Shown: in pieces, positions 41,017 through 51,986 of the stretch
Numbering within the stretch: position 1 is the first letter of the stretch
Layout of the letters: the number at the start of each line of letters is the position of its first letter
Assembly: GCF_030211955.1 (NCBI RefSeq)
Contig: NZ_JASODI010000005.1
Coordinates: forward strand, 1-64,000
Reading direction: 5' to 3'
From: Corynebacterium frankenforstense
Lineage (GTDB): Bacteria > Actinomycetota > Actinomycetes > Mycobacteriales > Mycobacteriaceae
Length of the DNA: 64,000 bases
Translations under genes and position numbers: made by a program
The notes under the pieces: model-generated
Seen by the model: the letters and a program-made list of their open reading frames with translations, nothing else
What the model was told of the DNA's origin: nothing
Database searches by the model: none

Positions 41017-41284
41017 TCGTCCACAGTCCACACACCGTGACTTTTTCTTTCACCACCATCCACAGGCTTATCCACACTGTGGATAACTACAGTTTTGTAA
41101 TTTCCCGAATACCCCGAAGATCCACAACTGTGGAAAACCCTGTGGACTGCGCGGAAACCCCAGCGAAACGAACTTTTGTTCGCATTGTGGAGCAGGTGGA
41201 CGCTTTCCCTCGTCCCCATCCACCGCTGTGGAAAGACGCGCTTTCGTCACAACTTCCACAGAGTCCTCCACACCCTGTGGATAA
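41017..41284. other. Second DnaA-box cluster, away from oriC
   Basis: Exact 9-mers: TTATCCACA 41068-41076 and TGTGGATAA 41078-41086 (a head-to-head pair, one base apart), and TGTGGATAA 41276-41284. Relaxed boxes: 41017-41025, 41024-41032, 41056-41064, 41118-41126, 41129-41137, 41141-41149, 41186-41194, 41227-41235, 41252-41260 and 41264-41272. AT-richer DNA follows the pair (41084-41110). No gene lies in 40668-41533; the left part holds the 16-bp tandem repeat. Density equals that of the dnaA-dnaN gap, so a DnaA-titrating or secondary initiation site is plausible. Confidence 0.8.
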
Positions 41285-41533
41285 CTCGGCTCCCCACCCG
41301 GTGAAGCGCGGCTATCATCGGTGGTGTTCCAACGTCGACCGCCTGGTCGCTACACAACCGGTCCCCCACCGGACCCCGCGGCGCCTCGCAAGGCTCCGAG
41401 GCGTTCAGAGACCCCGGGCACACGGGGACCCCCGAGACGCCCCGGAGCCCCGCGGCACCCGTGCCGGCCCGCTCCGACGCCGGCCCGGAGCCGGGGGAGG
41501 GGGAGGGGACCGGGACCGAAAGGAGAGTGCGAG

Positions 41534-42376
41534 ATGGCCCTGCAGCCCCTCTACCGCGAGTTGATCGAGGCGATCCCGCAGACCGCCACCGTGGAGTCCG
41601 CCTCCACCACCGGCCTGTGGGCGCGCGTGACCGCCTCCCTGGACGGGGTGGCCTCCATCGGCATCGCCTACTGCGGCGGCCCGGGCCTGCGTGCCTGGGA
41701 CGCCGCCATGGCGCGCGTGGCCCCCACCGACCCGCTCGACGCGCCGGCCGCCGCCGGGCTGACCGGGAGGAACCTGCGCGAGGTCGCGACCGACCTCATC
41801 GGCGCGGGGACTTCCGCCGAGCGTGCCCTGGCCGTCGCCGCCATCAACGCCTGGTACTCCCACGCCGGGACCGCCAGGGCCAACCGCTTCGTGCCCACCG
41901 CGGGTGCGGGCGGCGGGCAGGCCGAGTGGGGCCAGGTCTTCGATCCCTTCCGCGATGTCATCGCCGGCAAGACCGTCGCCGTCATCGGTCACCACCCGGG
42001 CGCGCCGTCGGCGCTCGACTCGGCCAGCGACTTCCACATGCTCGAGATCCCCGAGGGCCTCGACGAGCTGCCCCCGGCCGCCGAGTTCATCGTGCCGCGC
42101 TGCGAGATGGTCTTCATCTCCGGCTCCTCGTTCATCAACGGCTCCGCCCCGCGCCTGATCGAGCTGGCCGCCGAGTCCTACTGCGCCGTCATCGGCCCCT
42201 CCGCCCCGCTGGCCCCCGCACTCTTCGACCACGGCGTCGACCTCGTGGCCGGCCTGGTGGCCGACGACGCCGACGGCATGGACCGCGCCCTGGTTGAGGC
42301 CGCCTACCCGACGATATTCGCCCACGGCCACCGCGTGCACCGCTCCACGCCGGAGGGAACCTCCGTGCTGGACTGA
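41534..42376 (+). CDS. DUF4213/DUF364 Rossmann-like protein
   Basis: 280 residues. The N-terminal part matches the DUF4213 enolase-N-like region (SIGIAYCGG, RNLREVATDLIGAGTSAERALAVAAINAWYS), and the C-terminal part is the DUF364 Rossmann-like domain (IAGKTVAVIGHHPG, MVFISGSSFINGSAPRLIEL, VIGPSAPLAPALFDHGVD). Members are proposed to act in metal or cofactor chelation; no activity is established here. ATG 41534 is behind GAAAGGAGAG. Its promoter would have to lie in or after the DnaA-box cluster. Confidence 0.85.
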   Translation: MALQPLYRELIEAIPQTATVESASTTGLWARVTASLDGVASIGIAYCGGPGLRAWDAAMARVAPTDPLDAPAAAGLTGRNLREVATDLIGAGTSAERALAVAAINAWYSHAGTARANRFVPTAGAGGGQAEWGQVFDPFRDVIAGKTVAVIGHHPGAPSALDSASDFHMLEIPEGLDELPPAAEFIVPRCEMVFISGSSFINGSAPRLIELAAESYCAVIGPSAPLAPALFDHGVDLVAGLVADDADGMDRALVEAAYPTIFAHGHRVHRSTPEGTSVLD

Positions 42377-42398
42377 CGCGGCGTCGTCAAGCACGAAA

Positions 42399-42425
42399 AA
42401 GCCCCGGGTCACCGACCCGGGGCTT
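42399..42425. terminator. Bidirectional terminator
   Basis: AAGCCCCGGGT-CACCG-ACCCGGGGCTT, a perfect 11-bp stem with A-rich DNA on the left side, separates the DUF364 gene from the convergent symporter gene. A copy of the 11-bp motif (42380-42390) precedes it. Confidence 0.9.
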
Positions 42426-42439
42426 CAACTGCACAGAAC

Positions 42440-43879
42440 TCAGGCGCGCACGGCCTGCGGGGCGACCTCGGCCATGGTCGGGGAGTGCTCGACCTCGCCG
42501 TCGGCACCCGCCTCGAAGGTCTGCTTCGACCAGATGCCGGAGCGCTTGGCCACGATCGTGGCGACCACGGACTGGCCGGTGACGTTGACGGCGGTGCGGC
42601 CCATGTCGATGATCGGCTCGATCGACAGCAGCAGGCCCACGCCGGCCAGCGGCAGGCCCAGGGTGGACAGCGTCAGGGTGAGCATGACGGTCGCGCCGGT
42701 GGTGCCGGCCGTGGCCGCCGAGCCGATCACGGAGACGAAGATGATCAGCAGGTAGTGCGTCATGTTCAGGTCGATGCCGTAGAACTGCGCGACGAAGATC
42801 GCGGCGATGGCAGGGTAGACCGCGGCGCAGCCGTCCATCTTGGTCGTCGCGCCCAGCGGGATCGCGAAGGAGGCGTACTCGGTGGGCACGCCCATGCGCC
42901 GCTCGGTCACACGCTGGGTCACGGGCATTACGCCCATCGAGGAGCGCGTGATGAAGCCGAGGCTGGTCACGGGCCACACGCGGCGGAAGAAGCCGGCGAC
43001 CGGGATCTTGTTGAAGGCCAGCACGGCCGGGTAGATCACGCCGATGACGATGGCCAGGCCGACGTAGATGGCGATGACGAACTTGCCCAGCGAGCCGAGC
43101 GCGTCCCAGCCGTAGGTGGAGACGGCCTTGCCGATCAGCGCGGCGGTGCCGATCGGGGCCAGGCGGATGATCCACCACAGCATCTTCTGGATGATCTCCA
43201 GGAAGGACTCCATGAAGTTCAGGAACGGCTCGGCGGCCCGCCCGGTCTTGACCGCGGCGATGCCGATGGCCAGCGAGACCACCAGCAGCTGCAGCACGGA
43301 GAAGCTTAAGGTGGGCTCGCCGTGGCTCATGCCGGCGTGCAGGCCGAAGATGTTCTCGGGCACGATGCCCTGCAGGAACGCCGTCCAGCTGCCGGTGTTC
43401 TCCGGCTCGGCGGCCGAGGCGGCGTCCACGGAGGTGCCCACGCCCGGCTTGAGCACGAGCGCGACGAGGATGCCGCCGAGGACCACCGACAGGAACGAGG
43501 TCACCGCGAACCAGATGAGCGTGCTCACGGCCAGGCGCGCCGCACCGGTGACCTTGCGCAGGTTGGCCACGGAGGTGATCACGGCGGCGACCACCAGCGG
43601 CGGCACCATCAGCTTCAGCAGCTGGACGTAGGCCGCGCCGACGCCGGTGAGCAGGCCGGAGAGCCAGCCCTCGCCGGAGCCGCCGTCCTGGCCGCGGGCG
43701 ATGAAGCCCAGGATCAGGCCGACGATCAGGCCCGCGATGACCTGCGCGCCGAAGCCCGTGGCCCAGCCGGGCAGGCGCCCCTTGCGCTGGTTGCCGTTGT
43801 CGCTTGCCGACGCCGCGTCCGTTCCGTCGCCGCGCACAGGCGCGGCGTCTGTGGCGCGCGCCGTCTCTTTCTCGCTCAT
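42440..43879 (-). CDS. DAACS-family cation symporter (dicarboxylate/amino acid or cystine)
   Basis: 479 residues with about eight membrane helices and two re-entrant loops. Family motifs are [45 protein letters not shown] and [13 protein letters not shown]. The last of these resembles TcyP cystine carriers more than DctA, whose usual form is NLTGN, so cystine is a serious alternative to dicarboxylates or glutamate. The N-terminal 35 residues are disordered and contain a copy of the 11-bp motif (43804-43814). Confidence 0.85.
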   Translation of the reverse strand: MSEKETARATDAAPVRGDGTDAASASDNGNQRKGRLPGWATGFGAQVIAGLIVGLILGFIARGQDGGSGEGWLSGLLTGVGAAYVQLLKLMVPPLVVAAVITSVANLRKVTGAARLAVSTLIWFAVTSFLSVVLGGILVALVLKPGVGTSVDAASAAEPENTGSWTAFLQGIVPENIFGLHAGMSHGEPTLSFSVLQLLVVSLAIGIAAVKTGRAAEPFLNFMESFLEIIQKMLWWIIRLAPIGTAALIGKAVSTYGWDALGSLGKFVIAIYVGLAIVIGVIYPAVLAFNKIPVAGFFRRVWPVTSLGFITRSSMGVMPVTQRVTERRMGVPTEYASFAIPLGATTKMDGCAAVYPAIAAIFVAQFYGIDLNMTHYLLIIFVSVIGSAATAGTTGATVMLTLTLSTLGLPLAGVGLLLSIEPIIDMGRTAVNVTGQSVVATIVAKRSGIWSKQTFEAGADGEVEHSPTMAEVAPQAVRA

Positions 43880-44370
43880 GGATGAGGCTCCCGTCGAAGG
43901 TCTTGGTTAGTTGTCCACGGGGCCCGGAAGTCCCGCGCGGTTGGTTCTGGTGGTTGTGGCGGTGTGTGCGGGCTTACCCGTCACACTTTCTGTACTGCTC
44001 TGTCTATACTCATCAGACCACTGGGTCTTTTAGCATACATTCCGGTGTAACCCAGGGGAAGTCCGGGATATTCCCGTCTCTTTGTCCGTCGGGGTCGACC
44101 GGGCAGGTGGGAGGCCGGTGGTGGGGTCCGGTTGCAGGCGGGCGGGCGGTAGCGGGTGGTCGGGGCGTGGTCGGGGCGTGGTCGTGGGCGAATGAATCCG
44201 CAGGCGCGGTTCGGCCCTGCGTACGCGTCCTATTATCCTTGCGGTTAACCGGGACGCCCGGCATGAAGGTCCTGGCCCGGGCCACCGCAGCCGCTCCGCG
44301 GCGCGGTGGCCGCGGGATCTGCGCCGGCGTCCCTTTCCCGAGTGCACCCCGATCCCAGAAAGCAGGCGCC
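43880..44370. other. Intergenic region between symporter and cytochrome b561-like genes
   Basis: Divergent promoter region of 491 bp without a supportable gene. The stretch 43980-44040 is AT-richer than its surroundings, with TGTCTATACT-type hexamers, and contains a 5-bp inverted repeat AGACC-ACTG-GGTCT (44015-44028). The part 44100-44180 is GC-rich with GGGCGTGGTC direct repeats. Confidence 0.5.
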
Positions 44371-46104
44371 ATGTCTTCGCCCTCCGACCCGTCGCGCGGC
44401 AGCGAGCCGCGGACCACGGACGACGAGGCGATCCCGCCCCAGGCGCAGGCCCCCGGTGCGGTCGCCCCGGGGGTCGCCGCCCCCGGTTCCGCCGTGCCGT
44501 CTGCCCCGGCGGCTCCTGCGGCCCCGGAGGCTCCTGCCGCTCCCTCGGCGCCGGCCGCTCCGGCCGAGCCCGGGGCCGTGGCTCCCGGCGCCGCTGCGCC
44601 TGGTGCCGCTGTTCCTGCGCCGCCGGCTGCTCCCTCGGCACCGGCGGTCGGTGTGCCCGCCGCGGCCGCTCCGGGCGCCGTCGCCCCCGGTGCCCGCGCG
44701 CCCGGCGCCGCCGCCCCTGGTTCGGCTGCTCCGGCGGCTCCTCCGGCGCCTGCCGCTCCGGCAGCCCCCGCTGCCTCTTCGGCCCCCGCCGCACCGGGCG
44801 TGAGCGCGCCGGGTGCCGCGGTCCCGTCGGCTACTGCTCCGGGCGCTGCAGCTCCTGGCGCCAGCGCCCCGGGCACAAGTGCTCCCGGCGCCGCCGCTCC
44901 GGGGGCGAGTGCCCCTGCGACCCCGGCAGCCACGGCTGCTCCGGGTGCCGCTGCCCCTGGTGCCGCGGCTCCTGGCGTCGCCGCCTCTGGTTCCGCCGTT
45001 CCGGGAGCCGCTGTCCCTGGTGCGAGCGCCCCGGGTGCTCAGGCTCCCGCTGCCCCCGGCGCCGCCGCTCCTGGCGCTCCCGCCGCCAGCGCACCCGGTC
45101 CCGGCGCACCGGCTCCCTGGGTCTCGGCCGCGGCCGCTACCACCGGGGCCGCCGCAACCGCCGCGACGGCGGCGGATACCGCCGAGGGTGAGCAACGGGA
45201 CGTCGGCAAGCGGAAGTTCGCGCTGCCGCGCTGGGCCAAGTGGGCCGGCACCGTCGTCGGGCTCGCCGTCGTCTTCGGCCTCGTCGTGCTCTTCGCGCGC
45301 TGGCTCGTCGGCACCGGACCCGTCGCCGACTTCATCGAGCGCTACCCCGGCCGTGCGCCGACGCCCGAGTCCACGCCCGTCGGCTTCCCGGCGTGGCTGA
45401 ACTGGGCGCACTTCTTCAACATCTTCTTCATGGCGCTCATCGTGCGCACCGGCGTGCAGATCCGCAGCGAGCGGCGCGCGCCGGCCTACTGGACGCCGCA
45501 CTGGGACCACAAACGCAAGATCTCGATCACCCTGTGGCTGCACCTGTGCGTGGACCTGGCGTGGATCCTCAACGGGGTCGTCTTCATCGTCCTGCTGTTC
45601 ACCACCGGCCAGTGGATGCGCATCGTGCCCACCAGCTGGGAGGTTCTGCCCAACGCGGTCTCCGCGGGGCTGCAGTACCTCACGCTGGACTGGCCCACCG
45701 AGCACGCCTGGGTGCACTACAACGGCCTGCAGCAGATCTTCTACTTCCTGACCGTCTTCGTCGCCGCGCCGCTGGCCATCGCCACCGGCTTCCGGATGAG
45801 CGGCTGGTGGTCGATGAGGTGGAAGCGCGCCTCGAAGATCTACCCGCTGACCGTCGCGCGCGCCGTGCACTTCCCGGTGATGATCTACTTCTGCGTGTTC
45901 ACCGTCGTGCACGTCGGCCTGGTGCTGACCACCGGTGTCATCGCCAACCTCAACGGGATGTTCGCCGCCCAGGACTCCACGGGCTGGCTCGGCCCGGTGC
46001 TCTTCGTCGTCGCGATGCTCGTGACCGCCGGCGCGACCCTGGCCGCCCGGCCGATGCTGCTGGCGCCCGCCGCCCGGCTGATGGGGCGGGTGACCGCGCG
46101 CTGA
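44371..46104 (+). CDS. Cytochrome b561-like membrane protein with Ala/Pro/Gly-repeat extension
   Basis: 577 residues. About residues 20-260 are an almost pure Ala/Pro/Gly/Ser tract built on APGA-type repeats. The C-terminal 300 residues form a cytochrome b561/b-type domain with four or five membrane helices and conserved histidines ([43 protein letters not shown]) suited to bind heme in an electron-transfer role. ATG 44371 follows AGAAAGCAGG. The repeat tract is expected to be disordered and cytoplasmic or wall-spanning. A copy of the 11-bp motif (45199-45209) marks the junction. Confidence 0.82.
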   Translation: MSSPSDPSRGSEPRTTDDEAIPPQAQAPGAVAPGVAAPGSAVPSAPAAPAAPEAPAAPSAPAAPAEPGAVAPGAAAPGAAVPAPPAAPSAPAVGVPAAAAPGAVAPGARAPGAAAPGSAAPAAPPAPAAPAAPAASSAPAAPGVSAPGAAVPSATAPGAAAPGASAPGTSAPGAAAPGASAPATPAATAAPGAAAPGAAAPGVAASGSAVPGAAVPGASAPGAQAPAAPGAAAPGAPAASAPGPGAPAPWVSAAAATTGAAATAATAADTAEGEQRDVGKRKFALPRWAKWAGTVVGLAVVFGLVVLFARWLVGTGPVADFIERYPGRAPTPESTPVGFPAWLNWAHFFNIFFMALIVRTGVQIRSERRAPAYWTPHWDHKRKISITLWLHLCVDLAWILNGVVFIVLLFTTGQWMRIVPTSWEVLPNAVSAGLQYLTLDWPTEHAWVHYNGLQQIFYFLTVFVAAPLAIATGFRMSGWWSMRWKRASKIYPLTVARAVHFPVMIYFCVFTVVHVGLVLTTGVIANLNGMFAAQDSTGWLGPVLFVVAMLVTAGATLAARPMLLAPAARLMGRVTAR

Positions 46105-46134
46105 GTGGGGGTCTGCCTCGGCCTGGCGCTCCGA

Positions 46135-46210
46135 CCCAGCAAGGCCCCGTATAGCAAGGGCGTTTCCCGCCCCAGCAAGGCGTCCGCTTGCTATGTAGGG
46201 CCTTGCTGGG
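46135..46210. repeat. Family 2 repeat, copy A (76 bp)
   Basis: Begins CCCAGCAAGGCCCCGTATAG and ends CTTGCTGGG, so the ends are inverted repeats, with an internal direct copy of CCCAGCAAGG. An element of the same length, with the same first 28 bases, is at 61018-61093. It lies 31 bp after the cytochrome b561-like gene. Confidence 0.85.
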
Positions 46211-46281
46211 CTCAGCACCACGCCGGGCGGATGAGCCCCGGCACCGCGCGCACCGGTCCTCCGGAGACCCCCGGAAACGCC

Positions 46282-46318
46282 GGAAACCGCCCGGGATCAA
46301 CCGGGGCGGTTTCCTTAT
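46282..46318. terminator. Terminator between cytochrome b561-like gene and crgA
   Basis: GGAAACCGCCC pairs with GGGCGGTTTCC around an 11-base loop, followed by TTAT. It lies between convergent genes and could serve both. Confidence 0.75.
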
Positions 46319-46356
46319 GTGGCTGCGGCCGCGCGGGCGCAGCCGGGCTGTACGGA

Positions 46357-46632
46357 CTAGCGCCAGCCCATCGTCATCAGCAGGCCGACGATGAACAGCC
46401 CGAAGCCGATGGCGAAGTTCCACGGGCCCAGCTCGGCCATGAACGGGATGCTCGGCCCGGCCAGGTAGTTGACCACCAGCCAGGCCAGGCCGAGCAGCAT
46501 CAGCGCGAACATGATGGTCTTGTACCAGACCGGGGTGCCGCCGGTGTTGATCTTCACCGGGGTACGGTTCGCGTTCGCGCCGCCCGTGGAGGGCGCCAGC
46601 GGCTGGCTCTTCGTGATCTTCGCCTTGGGCAT
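46357..46632 (-). CDS. crgA: Cell division protein CrgA
   Basis: 91 residues, two membrane helices ([21 protein letters not shown] and [21 protein letters not shown]) separated by a short loop, preceded by a basic N-terminus MPKAKITKS. CrgA recruits late division proteins and septal peptidoglycan synthases in actinobacteria. Its position before the pkn cluster is conserved. Confidence 0.95.
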   Translation of the reverse strand: MPKAKITKSQPLAPSTGGANANRTPVKINTGGTPVWYKTIMFALMLLGLAWLVVNYLAGPSIPFMAELGPWNFAIGFGLFIVGLLMTMGWR

Positions 46633-46874
46633 TGCCGGGTCACCTCATGCATGGAACGTCGGTAAGGGGATCTTGACCCGCACAGTCTAGCAGCAGCGCC
46701 GCCCCAGGCCACGTCGGCGGCGCGGCGGCTACCCGGCGCAAGCCCGCCCTGCCACCCGGCGCAAGCCCGTCCCACCGCCCCGGAGCCCCGCATGCGAAAC
46801 GGCCGGCGACGCCCCGAAGACGCCACCGGCCGCTCCGCCCTCGGCCGACAACCCGGCCGGCCGCACCCCCGCGC

Positions 46875-48871
<1,997 letters not shown>

Positions 48872-48875
<4 letters not shown>

Positions 48876-50410
48876 AGCGCACCTCCGGTGCCGGTGGTGC
48901 CGCGGGTGCCCGCGCCGGTGTCGGCGGCGCCGTTTCTGGGGTTGAGCAGGTCGTTGAGGTCCTCCTCGATCTCGGAGGTGTCCGGCAGCGTGGGCATCTC
49001 CCCGCCGTCCTGGGTCGGCTGGGTCGGCTGCTCCGGCTGGCTGGGCGGCTCGGGCAGCGGCTCGCGGGAGGTCTCCCGGTCGCGGTGCGTGGTCTCGCGC
49101 TCCGGGGTGTCCTCCTCCTCGGTCTCCGGCTCGCGGTGGGTGGTGGTCAGCACCTCGGGCTCCTCCGAGGAGGTCACCGTCTCGGTGACGATGGTCTCCT
49201 CCTGTGTGGTCGGTGTGGTCGTCCCCCCGCGGCCGAAGAGGCCGTCGAGGAGGCCGGAGGCGGCGGCGAGCACGCCGACGCCCAGGGCCAGCGCGATGAC
49301 CAGCGCGATGAGCAGGCCGGTGCCGAAGCCGCCGCCCTCCTTCCTCCGCTTGGGCGGCCGGGTGTCCCGCGGCGCGGGGCGGTGGCGGACGGGCCCGGCG
49401 GCGACGTCGGCGCGCCGGGGTCCGGGCGCCTGCGGGCGCACGGTGGTCGGCTGGGCGACGGAGGCCAGCGCCTCGGTCGTCGCCGTCGGCGAGGGCTCGG
49501 GGGCCCGGCCGGCGAGCCCGGCGGACTTCGGCTGGGGCGGGTACTCGCCGCGGCGCACCGCGGAGACCGCCAGTGCCAGCTCGTCGCCGTCGGCGTAGCG
49601 GCCGGCGGGGTCCTTGCGCAGCGCGGTGGTCACCAGCTCGCGGGTCTGCGGGCTGACGTAGTTCGGCAGCGCCGGGACGGGGTTGTTGATGTGGGCGAGC
49701 ACCACCGACACCGAGGAGTCCCCGGTGAAGGGGCGCCGGCCCGAGAGCGTCTCGTAGGCGACCACGCCGAGCGAGTAGACGTCGCTGGCGGCGGTGACCT
49801 CCTTGCCCTGGGCCTGCTCCGGGGAGACGTACTGGGCGGTGCCGACGACCATGCCGGTGCGCGTCAGCGGGACGGCTTCGGCGGCCTTGGCGATGCCGAA
49901 GTCGGCGATCTTGGTCGCCCCGTCCTCGGTGACCATGAGGTTGCCGGGCTTGATGTCGCGGTGGACCAGGCCCTTGCGGTGGATGACGGCCAGGCCGTGG
50001 GCGGCCTGCTCGAGCACGTCGAGGGCCAGCGACTCCTCGAGGCTGCCCTCGCGGGCGAGCAGGTCGGCCAGCGACTCGCCGCGCACGTACTCCATGACGA
50101 TGAAGCAGAAGACGGTGCCCGAGGGGTCGGGCACCTCGCGGTAGTCGAAGGTGCGCACCACGTTGTCGGAGTCGAGGGACTCCGCGGCGGCGGCCTCGTT
50201 GCGGAACCGGGAGAGGAATTCCGGCGCGTTGGAGAACTCCGGGCGCAGCGCCTTGACGGCCACCTCGCGGGGGTTGTCCGGGTCGGTGTGGTCCACGGCC
50301 AGCCAGACGGTGGACATGCCGCCGCGGCCGATGATCCAGCGCAGCTCGTAGTCCTCGCCGATCAGTCGCTGGGCGCGACCGCGGCCCTCGACGTCGTCGT
50401 GCTCGGTCAT
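48872..50410 (-). CDS. pknA: Serine/threonine protein kinase PknA
   Basis: 512 residues. Kinase domain with GRGGMSTVWLA, LVHRDIKPGNLMV, DFGIAKA and SPEQAQGKEV; a disordered linker; one membrane helix near residue 370 (GLLIALVIALALGVGVLAAASG); and an extracellular Thr/Glu/Pro-rich tail without PASTA domains. Works with PknB in control of growth and division. The 130 bp to pbpA are GC-rich with GT-rich direct repeats and a good GGAAGGGAG site, but no gene. Confidence 0.96.
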
Positions 50411-50540
50411 CGTCGCGCTCCCTTCCGTGTCGTGCCTGTCGTGCCTGTCGTTCTTCCGGTGCCGGTGGTGGTCGTGGAGCCTGTCGTGGCTGCGGTGGCT
50501 GCCGTTACCGGTCTGGGTCCCATTGTGGTCACCTCACGCC

Positions 50541-51986
50541 CTACCGCGTCGCCCGCAGCGCGGCGTCGAGCACCGCGCGTCCGATCGGGGAGGCGATCTT
50601 GCCGCCGGTGGCACCGACGCCCTCGCCGCCGCCGTTCTTGACCACCACGGCCACGGCGACGTCGGCGTCCTCGCTCGGGGAGAACGCGACGTACCAGGTG
50701 TGCGGCGGGGTGCTCTCGTCGCCGTGCTCCGCGGTGCCGGTCTTGGAGGCGATGTCCGCGCCCGTGGCGCCGTAGGTGTTGCGCTCGGAGTCGCGCATCA
50801 GGTCGGTGACCTGCGCGGCGACCTCCTCGGGGATGGCCTGGTTGAGCTTCTTGTCGCCGATCTTCTTGACCTCGCTGAGGTCCGGGGCGGTGATGCGGCT
50901 GACCACGTGCGGGCTCATGCGCGCGCCGTCGTTGGCCACGGTGCCGGCCATCACGGCGGCCTGCAGCGCGGTCATCGCCACGTCGCGCTGGCCGATCGCG
51001 GACTGGCCCAGCGCGGCCTCGTCGGGCAGGTCGCCCACCCCGCCGGCGGCCTGCTCGAGGCCGAGGTCGTAGGTCTCGCCGACGCCGAAGGCCTTGGCGG
51101 TCTCGGCGAACTTCTCGGCGCCGACGGCCTCGCCGACCTGGACGAAGGCGGTGTTGCAGGACAGCTTGAACGCGGTGCGCAGGCTGACGTCGCCGCCGCC
51201 GGCGCAGGGCTGCCCGGCGTAGTTGGTCAGCGTGGTCTCTGTGTTGGGCAGCGTGATCGACGGCGCGCCGGTCACGGTGCTCTCCGGGGTGAAGTCGCCC
51301 TCGAGCGCCGCCGAGGTGGTGATGATCTTGAAGATCGAGCCGGGCGGCAGCGTCTCCTGGGTGGCGTGGTTGAGCAGGGGCTTGCCCTCGTCGGCCTGCA
51401 GCTGCTCCCAGGCGGCCCCGGAGGTCTCCGGGTCCGTGTCGGAGACGGCGTTGGGGTCGTAGGATGGCGTCGAGGCCATGGCGAGCACCTCGCCGGTCGA
51501 GGGCCGCAGTGCGACGACCGAGCCCTCGTAGCCCTTGTCGGCCAGCTCGTGGTAGGCGACCTGCTGGACCTCGGGGAGCAGGGTGAGCTCGACGTTGTTG
51601 CCGGCCTCGACGTTGCCGCTCAGCTTGTCCAGCCACTGGCCGGCGCCGACCTCGGTGCCGTTGAGCACCCCGTTGTAGGACTGCTCGACGCCGGCGGCGC
51701 CGAAGCGGTCCGAGAGGTAGCCGGTCACGTGCGAGAGCTCGACCGGGTCGGTCGGGTAGGAGCGGTGGTACAGGCCGGCCTCGTCGGGTGTCGAGGACGC
51801 CAGCACCTGCCCACCGGCCGAGATCTGGCCGCGCGGGATCTCCTTGGTCTGCAGGAACTCGCGCTTGTTCAGCGGGTTGTGGGCCAGCTCGTCCTCGCGG
51901 AAGACCTGGATGTAGCTCAGGTTGACCAGCAGCACCGCGACGAGCAGCAGCGCGAAGACGGCGACCCAGCGGATGGCGCGGTTCAT
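50541..51986 (-). CDS. pbpA: Penicillin-binding protein PbpA (class B transpeptidase)
   Basis: 481 residues, one N-terminal membrane anchor (IRWVAVFALLLVAVLLVNLSYI). Transpeptidase motifs: SxxK in PPGSIFKI, SxN in KLSCNTAF and KTG in SKTGTAEHG. Cross-links new peptidoglycan with RodA as glycosyltransferase. Its start is directly adjacent to the rodA stop, consistent with equimolar synthesis. Confidence 0.95.
   Translation of the reverse strand: MNRAIRWVAVFALLLVAVLLVNLSYIQVFREDELAHNPLNKREFLQTKEIPRGQISAGGQVLASSTPDEAGLYHRSYPTDPVELSHVTGYLSDRFGAAGVEQSYNGVLNGTEVGAGQWLDKLSGNVEAGNNVELTLLPEVQQVAYHELADKGYEGSVVALRPSTGEVLAMASTPSYDPNAVSDTDPETSGAAWEQLQADEGKPLLNHATQETLPPGSIFKIITTSAALEGDFTPESTVTGAPSITLPNTETTLTNYAGQPCAGGGDVSLRTAFKLSCNTAFVQVGEAVGAEKFAETAKAFGVGETYDLGLEQAAGGVGDLPDEAALGQSAIGQRDVAMTALQAAVMAGTVANDGARMSPHVVSRITAPDLSEVKKIGDKKLNQAIPEEVAAQVTDLMRDSERNTYGATGADIASKTGTAEHGDESTPPHTWYVAFSPSEDADVAVAVVVKNGGGEGVGATGGKIASPIGRAVLDAALRATR

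Noticed and set aside
50407..51636. Open frame overlapping the pknA-pbpA junction that could be an extra gene
   Set aside because: It is a frame-shifted shadow of pbpA on the same strand, with Arg/Gly/Ala-only composition.
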